NCBI GenBank assembly: GCA_902580115.1
Contig: CACHJN010000008.1
Location: 1 to 34,866 of the forward strand
Length of the DNA stretch: 34,866 nucleotides
Direction: 5' to 3'
From: an uncultured Pelagibacteraceae bacterium
GTDB lineage: Bacteria > Pseudomonadota > Alphaproteobacteria > Pelagibacterales > Pelagibacteraceae
The notes beneath the pieces were generated by a model. The model made no database searches. It saw nothing but the letters and a program-made list of their open reading frames with translations, and was not told the DNA's origin. This document shows, piece after piece, positions 19,255 through 27,498 of this stretch. The position numbers and the translations under genes were made by a program. Each line of letters opens with the position of its first letter. Within the stretch, counting starts at the first letter, position 1.

Positions 19255-19291
19255 CTCTATAAATAAGTGTGAAAATAGAGTTTTTCTCTAT
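19255..19291 (+). repeat. Alternating inverted elements CTCTAT / ATAGAG / CTCTAT
   Basis: CTCTAT is at 19255-19260, ATAGAG at 19275-19280 and CTCTAT again at 19286-19291. The middle element can pair with either flank. With the downstream copy it makes a 6-bp hairpin with a 5-nt loop, 23 nt before the methyltransferase ATG. There is no U-run after the stem, so it is not an intrinsic terminator. The role is unknown. Confidence 0.35.
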
Positions 19292-19314
19292 CAATTTCTA
19301 AATTAAAAATAGAT

Positions 19315-20118
19315 ATGTTTTTTTTAAAAGAATATAAAGCAAAAAAAATCAAAGCGCCTGATAATTTCGCTAATAGAAGAAGAATCATGTCTAGTAAAAA
19401 CAAAAATTTAATCTTTCTATTAGATAAAAGGTTTTCATGGATGAAAAAATATATCAAAGGCAAGAAGATTATAGTAGAGCTAGGATCTGGAAATGGATGT
19501 ATTGAAAAAATAATACAAAATAAGAAAATTATTCTTACGGATATTATTAAATACCCCTGGATTCATAGAAAAGTAGATATGTTAAAAATAAATTTAGGAA
19601 AAAAATATTTAAAAAAAGTTGATATTTTTATTATCAATCATTCATTGCATCACTGTGCAAATCCAGCTCTTACGCTTAAAAAGATATCTTTATACTTAAA
19701 AAAAAACGGATATATTTTAATAAACGAGCCAGAAACATCTTTTTTTTTAAAATTTATTCAAATATTACTAGATGATGAAAATTGGTCTTTAAAAGCTAAA
19801 GTATTTAGCCAAAGAAGTATTTTTAACCCCAAAAGTCCTTGGGTATCTAATACTGCAATAGCACAGCTTTTATTTAAAAGTAATAATAAATTTCAAAGAT
19901 ATTTTCCTCAATATAAGATTGTAGAAAATAAACTATCTGAATTTTTTATTTTTTTGAATTCTGGAGGTGTTAATTCAAGCTTTTTCTATATAAAATTAAA
20001 CATTTTATTTTTAAAAATGTTAAATATCATTGACGATATTTTAATCTTTTTTTTGCCAAGTATTTTTGCTCTCAATAGAACTGTAGTACTTAAAAAAATA
20101 AATGAAAATAAAAAATAA
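19315..20118 (+). CDS. Class I SAM-dependent methyltransferase, function unassigned
   Basis: This is a 267-residue protein with a Rossmann-type methyltransferase core. Motif I, V-E-L-G-S-G-N-G, is at residues 54-61. An acidic T-D-I at 75-77 follows strand 2, and I-I-N-H-S-L-H-H at about 106-113 matches the post-motif III region of small-molecule methyltransferases. The G-Y-I-L-I-N-E-P segment after it is typical of Methyltransf_11/25-like enzymes. The C-terminal 90 residues are hydrophobic and very lysine- and isoleucine-rich. The substrate is not evident. It overlaps the following membrane gene by 17 nt, so the pair is probably an operon. A role in surface glycan or lipid modification is inference from the neighbour only. 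It faces away from nuoA. Confidence 0.75.
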   Translation: MFFLKEYKAKKIKAPDNFANRRRIMSSKNKNLIFLLDKRFSWMKKYIKGKKIIVELGSGNGCIEKIIQNKKIILTDIIKYPWIHRKVDMLKINLGKKYLKKVDIFIINHSLHHCANPALTLKKISLYLKKNGYILINEPETSFFLKFIQILLDDENWSLKAKVFSQRSIFNPKSPWVSNTAIAQLLFKSNNKFQRYFPQYKIVENKLSEFFIFLNSGGVNSSFFYIKLNILFLKMLNIIDDILIFFLPSIFALNRTVVLKKINENKK

Positions 20119-21655
20119 AAATTTAGTTTTTGTATCACTAATTATTTTTTTAGCTTTCTTCTCAATATCTTTTAATCAGTATTATGGATATATAGGAATT
20201 TTACCCATAGACAGCTTTTTAATTTTTAACTCAGGTTATGATTTGCTGAATGGATATTATCCGTTTAAAGATTACTGGACAATTAAAGAGCCATTTATTG
20301 ATTTAGTACAGGCAATTTTTTTTAAATTATTTGGTGTTTCATGGTTTTCTTATGTCCTGCATGCATCTACTTTTAACTGTTTAATAACAATCTTTACTTT
20401 TTTCTTTATGAAAAAATTTAATCTGGATAATGGTTTATGTTTTTTTTATTCTATTTGTGTTGCAATATTGACTTACCCAACGGCTGGGACACCTTTTAGT
20501 GATCATCACACTTTAATATTGTGTTTGTTATCTTTGTATTCATTTATTAATGCGATTAATAGAAAAAGTAACATCTATTGGTTTTTAGTTCCTGTTTTAC
20601 TTGGTTTTTCATTTTTATCTAAACAGGCGCCTACTGTTTATATTATTTTTTTAATTTCAATTTTATCGATTATATATTTTGTTAAATCAAAAAATATATC
20701 AAATTTTATCTCTGCATTTATCGGTGGAATAACTTTTTTAATTTTATTTTTTCTCTTTCTTTTTTTAGGTGAAATCAAATTAAATGATTTCCTTATTCAA
20801 TATTTTTCATATCCAATGTCACTTGGTGGAAGTAGATTTGAGTGGTTGTTCCCATTTGAATTTAAAAGAATAATTTGGCGATATAAATTACAATATCTAT
20901 CTATAGCAGTTTTAATTTATTTGTTCATAAAATTGTCATTAGTAAAAAAGAGTAAAACATTTTCTGATTACCTAATAATTTTAAGCGTAGTTTCTTTTTG
21001 TTTATTAACTGTAATGCATCAATTAATGACTATTAATGCCATATTCATTTATTGTTTAATACCAATTTTTTGTGGTATTTCTCATATTTATTCAAAAAAA
21101 TATTTAAAACAAGAAAAGTTAATTGGTCGTGTCTTAATCACTTTGACACTATTTTCAACTCTTTACTATTATTCTACCTACGTAAAAAATCGAACATTTA
21201 TGGACTTGAGGGGTGTTAACCTTGAAAATTCAATCGATGGAAAGGAAATACACTCTGGATTATCTAATATAAAATGGATTACTATGTTTTACCCCAATAA
21301 CCCTTCTAAAGAAATTTCAAATATAAAGTTAGCTTTAAAAGTGTTGAAAGAAGATGAGAGCAACAAAATGGTTGTTACAGACTATCAATTTATTTCAGTT
21401 TTCTTAGAACAATACGATTTTTCACCAACAAGATTTTGGTATGATTTTCATGGATATCCAACAGAAAAAAATTTTTATTTTAATTATTGGAAAGAATTCG
21501 TATTAAAAAAAATAAAAAAAAATAACATCAAAAGTATTTACGTTCTGAAACCGCTGCACGGTGAAACTAAGCCATTAGAAAATATTCTCAAAAATTGTTA
21601 TGAAAAACAAATTTTTTCAGAATATTTTTATAGGTTAATTTTAAATAATTGCTAA
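20102..21655 (+). CDS. Multi-pass membrane protein, GT39/PMT-like glycosyltransferase candidate
   Basis: This is a 517-residue hydrophobic protein with about 11 predicted membrane segments and a soluble C-terminal domain of about 150 residues. An acidic residue in the first periplasmic loop (L-P-I-D-S-F, Asp37), the Y-P-F-K-D-Y-W-T stretch after it, and F-S-D-H-H in the middle resemble GT-C fold enzymes. Those enzymes transfer sugars from polyprenyl phosphates on the periplasmic face. The lack of a fully recognisable signature means it could be another membrane protein of polysaccharide assembly. Its start overlaps the methyltransferase by 17 nt. It ends 7 bases before the tRNA-Asp gene on the other strand, without a visible terminator. 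Confidence 0.55.
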   Translation: MKIKNKNLVFVSLIIFLAFFSISFNQYYGYIGILPIDSFLIFNSGYDLLNGYYPFKDYWTIKEPFIDLVQAIFFKLFGVSWFSYVLHASTFNCLITIFTFFFMKKFNLDNGLCFFYSICVAILTYPTAGTPFSDHHTLILCLLSLYSFINAINRKSNIYWFLVPVLLGFSFLSKQAPTVYIIFLISILSIIYFVKSKNISNFISAFIGGITFLILFFLFLFLGEIKLNDFLIQYFSYPMSLGGSRFEWLFPFEFKRIIWRYKLQYLSIAVLIYLFIKLSLVKKSKTFSDYLIILSVVSFCLLTVMHQLMTINAIFIYCLIPIFCGISHIYSKKYLKQEKLIGRVLITLTLFSTLYYYSTYVKNRTFMDLRGVNLENSIDGKEIHSGLSNIKWITMFYPNNPSKEISNIKLALKVLKEDESNKMVVTDYQFISVFLEQYDFSPTRFWYDFHGYPTEKNFYFNYWKEFVLKKIKKNNIKSIYVLKPLHGETKPLENILKNCYEKQIFSEYFYRLILNNC

Positions 21656-21662
21656 ATAAACA

Positions 21663-21740
21663 TGGCGGGAGTGACGGGACTCGAACCCGCGGCCTCCTGC
21701 GTGACAGGCAGGCGCTCTAACCAAACTGAGCTACACCCCC
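21663..21740 (-). tRNA. tRNA-Asp (anticodon GTC), CCA encoded
   Basis: Read on the minus strand, the acceptor stem GGGGGTG pairs with CACTCCC (one G-U). The discriminator G and an encoded CCA follow. The anticodon stem-loop contains the anticodon GTC, and the T-arm has GGTTCGAGTCC. The 78 bases including CCA give a full cloverleaf. It is 3 nt from tRNA-Val and probably co-transcribed with it. Confidence 0.97.
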
Positions 21741-21743
21741 AAA

Positions 21744-21819
21744 TGGTGGGTGGTAAAGGACTCGAACCTATGACCCTCTCGGTGTAAACGAGATGCTCTA
21801 CCAACTGAGCTAACCACCC
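21744..21819 (-). tRNA. tRNA-Val (anticodon TAC), CCA encoded
   Basis: Read on the minus strand, the acceptor stem GGGTGGT pairs perfectly with ACCACCC. Discriminator A and CCA follow. The anticodon stem TCTCG/CGAGA encloses the loop TTTACAC with anticodon TAC. It is 76 bases with CCA. It precedes tRNA-Asp by 3 nt. The 86 bp upstream, shared with the divergent zinc-ribbon gene, presumably holds both promoters. A TATAAT occurs there at 21843-21848 on the plus strand, but no well-spaced -35 accompanies it. Confidence 0.97.
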
Positions 21820-21905
21820 TAAAATTTGTTCGACATATACAATATAATTCCCGTAAAGTAAAAATGTATTTATAGAGCTACAAATAAGCTGTATTATTAG
21901 TAGTA

Positions 21906-22466
21906 ATGATTCTTGAATGCAAATCTTGTCAAAAAAAATTTATAGTTCCAGATAACGCTATTACAAATGCTGGCCGATTAGTTCAATGTAGTTCGTGTGG
22001 TAATAAATGGACGCAATTTCCTATAGCAAAAAAAACAATAAAAAACCCAATAAATTTCTCAACTAAAAAAAATGTAATAAAACAATCTGTAAAATCCTCC
22101 TCTAAAATAAAAGAAGAAAAATTCTTCAGCAAGACAGAAAAGGTAAATAAAAAAATTAAAAAAAAATCTGGACCATCAATTTATTCTAAAGAATATCTTG
22201 AAAAAAAACATGGAATTAAAATTGATGAAAGTGTTTCGCGCGCGTCAAAAAATAGATTAAATAAAAAAACATCCAAATCCTATTTTGGTTTTTACAGCTA
22301 TTTAATTTTACTCTTGTTTGTATTTACATCAATGGTAGGAATTTTAAATCTTACAAGTGAAATTATTATATATAACTTTCCTGTAACAGAAGTCTATATA
22401 GAGTACTTGTTTGAAAATTTAAATAATTTTTGGATACTTTTTAAAGATACTTTTAATTTATATTAA
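21906..22466 (+). CDS. MJ0042-type zinc-ribbon protein with one membrane segment
   Basis: This is a 186-residue protein. The N-terminal 40 residues form a zinc ribbon with C5-x2-C8 and C28-x2-C31, and V-P-D-N-A-I and G-R-L-V-Q-C between them are typical of the MJ0042 (zinc_ribbon_4/5) family. A lysine-rich polar linker of about 80 residues follows. One hydrophobic segment lies at about 127-150, and a short tail ends the protein. The layout suggests a cytoplasmic zinc domain tethered to the inner membrane. Alphaproteobacterial proteins of this design are known, but their function is not settled and I assign none. It is divergent from tRNA-Val. Its stop overlaps the stop of the fusion gene on the other strand by 4 bases. 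Confidence 0.75.
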   Translation: MILECKSCQKKFIVPDNAITNAGRLVQCSSCGNKWTQFPIAKKTIKNPINFSTKKNVIKQSVKSSSKIKEEKFFSKTEKVNKKIKKKSGPSIYSKEYLEKKHGIKIDESVSRASKNRLNKKTSKSYFGFYSYLILLLFVFTSMVGILNLTSEIIIYNFPVTEVYIEYLFENLNNFWILFKDTFNLY

Positions 22467-25009
22467 TTTTCTAATTCTTTAATATTTATAAAATTTTTGG
22501 ATAAATTAGAATTATTTTTTTTAATATCTTTAAAGAAATTCCAGGCTAAAACGACCATTGTATTGTTATTGTTTTTTATTATTTTTTTACTTTTAATTGG
22601 TATTTTTACTCCTGGAACAAATTTGTTATGTTTTAGAGAATTATCTTCTACTATAAAATCAATTTGATCTGAAATTCCATAAAAATTTAGTGCTGTTGTA
22701 GCTTTTGCTGGTGCGCCATATCCTATTATCCTTTTATGATTTTTCTTTAATTTACTAAAATTTTTAAGAATATTTTCTCTTATTTTGTAAACTTTTTCTC
22801 CAAATTTTTTATATGTTTCAAATTTTTTTATTCCAAATTTTTTTTCATCTGCAATTAATTTTGAAACACTTTTTTCAACTTTTTTATTTTTGTCTTTTGA
22901 AATATATACTCTTATAGAACCACCGTGAGTGTCAATTCTTTCTGAACGGTAAATCTTTGCGTTTAATCTGTTAAAAAAATTATTTAATGATGTTAAAGAC
23001 CAATAATTGTAATGTTCATGGTATATATTATCGAAGGTAAGATCTTTTAATGTATTAAGTAAATATTGCACTTCAATAATAATGGTTCCTTTTTGATCTA
23101 ACAAATTAAACATACATTCTGCCATTTCTTGAAGATTATCTGAATGAGCAAATACGTTCGATGCCAGAATTAAATTGGCACCTTTTTTTATTTTTTTTAT
23201 GTTTTTTTTGTTTAAAAAACCATTAAATGTTTTTATCTTATTTTTGTTGGCAATCTTTGCTAAATTTTTAGCAGGTTCTATTCCTAAAATATTCTTAAAA
23301 TTTAAATCTTTAAAAGGTTTAAGCGCTATTCCATCATTGCTACCTATATCAATAATATAAGATTTTTTAGGTTTCAATTTGAAATTTTTTATATAACTTT
23401 TTGCTGCTTTTTCAAAGTGTTCTCTAAAAATTTTCGATGTTGAAGATGTATATAAATAATTTGAGAACATTTTTTTGGGATCCACTGATACGGATAGCTG
23501 ACAATTATGACATTTTTCACAATAATTCATCTCTAATGGATAAAGTTCAATCTTGTCGTTTTTATTTTTTATCAAATTATTAGCTAAAGGCTGATACCCT
23601 AAAGACAAAACTCTTTTTAAGTTAGTATTTCCACACGATCTACATTCAAATTTATAACAGTTCATTAATAGTTTTTTTTCATTTTCATCAACAAATATGT
23701 GTTTAATAGTATGAGTAATTCCATAATTATCATGTTCTCTTTCTCCTCTAACTAAATTTAAAAAAGTTGTATCTTTTGTAAAAACCATCGTATGGGCAAC
23801 ATTAGGTTTAATAATGGATAGTTCTCCCTCATTAACTACTTGAGTAATTTTAGGAGATCCAGGATTTATGATGTCTTGAAACACTTCTATAATTTGTCCT
23901 TTAGTAAAAAGGCATTTTTGTTCTTGTTGTGGGTGATAATGATTAGCTCTGATAGTCCCTTTTTTGGAGTTTATTAAACCTATCAAATTTATCGGTTCAG
24001 TGAGTTCGTGATTACTTATTTTTCCTCTTTTATCTACAAATTCATCCTGACCCTTTTTGACGTACTCTAAGTCTTTTTTGAGATTTTGATTTGACCATTT
24101 AAAAATCATTTCTTTTATGCTTTCATCAAGACTATAAAGAAATTTGAAACCTTTTTTTTTAATTTTATTATTAGAAAGTGAAAAGCCTAAATTAGGTATC
24201 TCATCATTTGTTTCTCTTAGAACAATTTTAGGATTATACTTTTTACATATTTCTGCAACATTTTTTACTGTTACTGTATCCTTAGTTAGATTAAATAACT
24301 CTCTATTAATATCTGTTCTTTCTTCAACAAACTTAAAACATCTAGCTACATCAATAATAGGTACTAAACTTTTAATTTGTTTTCCTCCAGAAAATAATTT
24401 TAAAACTCCATTTTGTGAAGTTATTTTTGAAAACAAATTAGGCATTATGTCAACTCGCATAGTGTCAGTTGAATAGCCATACACAGAGCCCAGTCTCAAT
24501 ATGACATAATTTTTTCCTGACTTTTTAAGTTGTTTCTCATTAAAATCTTTTGATTTCGCATAGGATAATACTGGGGAAGTAACTTCATCTTCTAAAATAT
24601 CTTTTTTTACTTGGTTAATTCCCTCGTAGACCACATGTGTTGAAGGCATTATTATCTTACACTTATCAGATATAACATCTAAAATATTTTGGGTGCCTTG
24701 TTCTGCAATAAGTTTGATTTCTTTATCTTTTTGATCATCACTTTCGCTTTTAACTCTTGGAACTTTTGTTATTCCAGCTAAATGATGTACTATATCTGCA
24801 TCTTTACAATGATAACTTATTAAATCTTTATTTAAAATATCGCCTTGTACAAAATTTATATTCCAACTTCTTAATTGATTAACACGTTCAGAAATAAACC
24901 TGTTGTCAATAACTGTTATTTGATCATTCCAACTATAACCTGAGTAAATTTTACACAACTCGGTGCCTATGTATCCTAGGCCACCTGTAATGATAATTTT
25001 CTTTTTCAT
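22463..25009 (-). CDS. Three-domain fusion: NAD-dependent sugar epimerase/dehydratase + cupin + TylCIII/NovU-like C-methyltransferase
   Basis: This is an 848-residue protein. Residues 1-308 form an extended short-chain dehydrogenase with the NAD motif G-G-L-G-Y-I-G at 9-15, S-T at 123-124 and the catalytic Y150-x3-K154. Residues about 330-440 form a cupin-like metal/sugar fold with H357, H359, E363 and H406. Residues about 450-848 are a C-methyltransferase. That part has a zinc-binding head (C456, C459, C497, C500), a SAM motif D-I-G-S-N-D-G at 554-560, Y-H-E-H-Y at about 663-667 and the C-terminal G-Y-G-A-P-A-K domain from 763. Family knowledge suggests successive steps on a nucleotide sugar: 4-keto formation or epimerisation, then C-methylation, for a surface polysaccharide. 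Met449 sits exactly where stand-alone methyltransferases begin, so an assembly fusion or internal start is conceivable. The reading frame is uninterrupted. Confidence 0.82.
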   Translation of the reverse strand: MKKKIIITGGLGYIGTELCKIYSGYSWNDQITVIDNRFISERVNQLRSWNINFVQGDILNKDLISYHCKDADIVHHLAGITKVPRVKSESDDQKDKEIKLIAEQGTQNILDVISDKCKIIMPSTHVVYEGINQVKKDILEDEVTSPVLSYAKSKDFNEKQLKKSGKNYVILRLGSVYGYSTDTMRVDIMPNLFSKITSQNGVLKLFSGGKQIKSLVPIIDVARCFKFVEERTDINRELFNLTKDTVTVKNVAEICKKYNPKIVLRETNDEIPNLGFSLSNNKIKKKGFKFLYSLDESIKEMIFKWSNQNLKKDLEYVKKGQDEFVDKRGKISNHELTEPINLIGLINSKKGTIRANHYHPQQEQKCLFTKGQIIEVFQDIINPGSPKITQVVNEGELSIIKPNVAHTMVFTKDTTFLNLVRGEREHDNYGITHTIKHIFVDENEKKLLMNCYKFECRSCGNTNLKRVLSLGYQPLANNLIKNKNDKIELYPLEMNYCEKCHNCQLSVSVDPKKMFSNYLYTSSTSKIFREHFEKAAKSYIKNFKLKPKKSYIIDIGSNDGIALKPFKDLNFKNILGIEPAKNLAKIANKNKIKTFNGFLNKKNIKKIKKGANLILASNVFAHSDNLQEMAECMFNLLDQKGTIIIEVQYLLNTLKDLTFDNIYHEHYNYWSLTSLNNFFNRLNAKIYRSERIDTHGGSIRVYISKDKNKKVEKSVSKLIADEKKFGIKKFETYKKFGEKVYKIRENILKNFSKLKKNHKRIIGYGAPAKATTALNFYGISDQIDFIVEDNSLKHNKFVPGVKIPIKSKKIIKNNNNTMVVLAWNFFKDIKKNNSNLSKNFINIKELEN

Positions 25010-25064
25010 GAAAAGTAAATCTACTCTAATTATTATTTAGAAACAATAAGCTTGATATAAATGC

Positions 25065-27449
25065 TTAATTAATTGGTGCTTTTGACTCTTCTTTAATTTT
25101 ATTTTTTGATAATTGTTCAACTTCCACCCATTCTACTCTTTTGAGATTTTTTGTAAGGGCAATTTTTAAAACTTCATCGACATTTTTCACAGGTATAATT
25201 TCCATATTTTTTTTAATTGAGTCAGGTACCTCAGTAAGATCTTTCTTGTTTTCGATAGGTATTAAAACCTTCTTAATTCCAGCTCTATGAGCTGCTAAAA
25301 GCTTTTCTTTTAAACCTCCAATAGGTAATACTAAACCTCTTAATGTCACCTCTCCGGTCATGGCAACTTTCTTATCAACTGGGATTTCTGTTATAGCTGA
25401 AACAATTGACGTTACCATAGCTATACCTGCAGATGGTCCATCTTTTGGCGTAGCTCCTTCTGGAACATGTATATGAAAATCTTTTTTATCAAAAATAGGA
25501 GGTATAATACCGAATTCTAAGCTTTTAGATCGAATGTAAGATTTGGCTGCTTTAACCGACTCTTGCATTACTTCCCCTAATTTTCCTGTAATTTGCATTT
25601 TTCCTTTGCCTGGCATCACCGCCGATTCAATTTTTAAAATTTCACCTCCGACTTCTGTCCAAGCTAGGCCTGTTACAACACCAATTCTATTTTCCTCTTC
25701 AATCTCCCCGTATTTAAACTTTTGAACTCCTAAAAAATTACTTAACTCTTTTTCGCTTAGTGAGGTATTTACTTTTTCTTTAGCATCAATTTTCTTTACT
25801 AATTTTCTTGCTATTTTAGCTATCTCTCTTTCTAAATTTCTTACACCTGACTCTCTTGTGTAATTTCTAATTATTTTTCTATTTACATCTTCATTTAATT
25901 TCCATTCATCTTTCTTTAATCCGTTATTTTTACTTTGTTTAGGAATTAAGTATTTTTGAGATATATTTACTTTCTCATCCTCTGTATAACCAGATATTCT
26001 TATTACTTCCATCCTATCTAATAGTGGCGGTAAAATATTTAAAGTATTTGCGGTAGTTACGAACATCACATCTGACAAATCATAATCAACTTCTAAATAG
26101 TGATCATTAAATTCTTTATTCTGTTCTGGATCTAAAGCTTCTAATAAAGCCGAGGACGGATCACCTCTATAATCATTACCAACTTTGTCGATTTCATCTA
26201 GTAAAAATAATGGGTTTCTCGTTCCAGCTTTCTTCATCATTTGTATTATTTTTCCAGGTAACGAACCAATGTAAGTTCGTCTGTGACCTCTTATCTCTGC
26301 TTCATCTCTAATTCCTCCTAAAGAAATTCTTATAAATTTTCTATTAGTTGCTTTTGCAATGGACTTACCCAAAGAAGTTTTGCCAACACCAGGGGGACCA
26401 ACTAAGCAAAGAATCGGGCCTTTCATTTTTTGAATTCTTTTTTGGACTGCCAAAAATTCAATTATTCTCTCTTTGACTTTTTCCAAACCATAGTGATCTT
26501 CATCAAGAATTTTTTGTGCAGAGGACAAATCAGTATTTATTTTTGTTTTTTCAGACCAAGGCAATTCGGTCATCCAATCAAGATAGTTTCTTACGACGGT
26601 TGCCTCTGCTGACATAGGGCTCATAGATTTAAGTTTTTTTAATTCTGAAAAACATTTGTCTTGTGCAATTTTAGGCATTTTTGCTTTAGTTATAGCTTTT
26701 GATAAATTTGCTATTTCATCTTTGCCTTCATCTATTTCTCCAAGCTCTTTCTGAATGGCTTTCAGTTGTTCGTTTAAATAATATTCTCTTTGGGTTTTTT
26801 CCATTTGGGTTTTTACTCTACCACGGATTTTTTTTTCAACTGAAATTACGCTTGTTTCCTTATTCACAATCTCATATATTTTTTCAAGTCTTTTTCTAAG
26901 GTCTCTAATTTCAAGAATTTCTTGTTTTTGAAAAATTTTTATATTTAAATTTGCTGCTATATTATCTGCGATTATTTTTGCATCCTTTGAATTTTTTATA
27001 GTGTTAAGGTTTTCGTTAAAATCCTTTTTATTTAAAACAATTAATTTTTCAAATCTTTTAACTAAACCTTGGGCATAAATATCTAAATCTTTTGATATGT
27101 TTATATCGTCAGCTATTTCTACATCGCAATTAAGAAAGTTAGTGTTATTTTTTATATTAGTTATTTTTACTCTTTTTTGTCCCTCTACTAAAACTTTTAC
27201 AGTTCCATCGGGTAATTTTAAAAGCTGAAGAACTTTACTTAAGCATCCAAAGGAAAATAAATCCTTTTCTGATGGATCATCGGTCTCTGAATTTTTTTGA
27301 GCAACCAAAATAATTGATTTATCTGTTTTCATTGCCTCTTGAAGAGCCTTAATTGACTTTTCTCGACCAACAAATAAAGGGACTACGATAGACGGAAAAA
27401 TGACTATATCTCTTAGAGGTAGTAAAGGTTTTGTATAAGTTACTTCCAT
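25065..27449 (-). CDS. lon: ATP-dependent Lon protease
   Basis: This 794-residue cytoplasmic AAA+ protease degrades misfolded and selected regulatory proteins. The order is an N-terminal substrate-binding domain (P-L-L-P-L-R-D-I-V-I-F-P at 8-19), a coiled helical region, and an AAA+ module. Walker A G-P-P-G-V-G-K-T is at 351-358 and Walker B L-F-L-L-D-E-I-D-K at about 414-422. The C-terminal protease domain has the catalytic dyad Ser673 (in P-K-D-G-P-S-A-G) and Lys716 (in G-G-L-K-E-K-L-L). The length is that of typical LonA. It follows clpX by 49 bp. A candidate heat-shock promoter lies directly upstream. Confidence 0.98.
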   Translation of the reverse strand: MEVTYTKPLLPLRDIVIFPSIVVPLFVGREKSIKALQEAMKTDKSIILVAQKNSETDDPSEKDLFSFGCLSKVLQLLKLPDGTVKVLVEGQKRVKITNIKNNTNFLNCDVEIADDINISKDLDIYAQGLVKRFEKLIVLNKKDFNENLNTIKNSKDAKIIADNIAANLNIKIFQKQEILEIRDLRKRLEKIYEIVNKETSVISVEKKIRGRVKTQMEKTQREYYLNEQLKAIQKELGEIDEGKDEIANLSKAITKAKMPKIAQDKCFSELKKLKSMSPMSAEATVVRNYLDWMTELPWSEKTKINTDLSSAQKILDEDHYGLEKVKERIIEFLAVQKRIQKMKGPILCLVGPPGVGKTSLGKSIAKATNRKFIRISLGGIRDEAEIRGHRRTYIGSLPGKIIQMMKKAGTRNPLFLLDEIDKVGNDYRGDPSSALLEALDPEQNKEFNDHYLEVDYDLSDVMFVTTANTLNILPPLLDRMEVIRISGYTEDEKVNISQKYLIPKQSKNNGLKKDEWKLNEDVNRKIIRNYTRESGVRNLEREIAKIARKLVKKIDAKEKVNTSLSEKELSNFLGVQKFKYGEIEEENRIGVVTGLAWTEVGGEILKIESAVMPGKGKMQITGKLGEVMQESVKAAKSYIRSKSLEFGIIPPIFDKKDFHIHVPEGATPKDGPSAGIAMVTSIVSAITEIPVDKKVAMTGEVTLRGLVLPIGGLKEKLLAAHRAGIKKVLIPIENKKDLTEVPDSIKKNMEIIPVKNVDEVLKIALTKNLKRVEWVEVEQLSKNKIKEESKAPIN

Positions 27450-27453
27450 AATC

Positions 27454-27485
27454 CTTTATATGATAACTTTAATCAATATTTCAAG
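27454..27485 (-). promoter_or_regulatory. Candidate RpoH-type promoter of lon, nearly leaderless
   Basis: On the minus strand CTTGAA is at 27480-27485 and CATATAAAG at 27454-27462 (17 nt between them). This resembles the alphaproteobacterial sigma-32 pattern CTTGAA ... CyTATnT. As a sigma-70 site it also reads TTGAAA and TATAAA. The -10 ends about 5 nt before the lon ATG, so a transcript from it would start at or very near the ATG. That could be a leaderless lon mRNA, or the match may be fortuitous. Confidence 0.35.
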
Positions 27486-27498
27486 AAACAAATTGGCT

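Noticed and set aside
19257..19463. Minus-strand 68-codon open frame between nuoA and the methyltransferase
   Set aside because: It mostly overlaps the methyltransferase coding sequence in antisense, has no family features, and sits across the candidate promoter region.
21656..21662. Terminator between the GT-like gene and tRNA-Asp
   Set aside because: Only 7 bases separate them and there is no stem followed by a T-run.
25010..25064. hupB or a small gene between lon and the fusion gene
   Set aside because: Only 55 bp are present, with no open frame. A weak AAGC/GCTT inverted repeat is too short to call a terminator.
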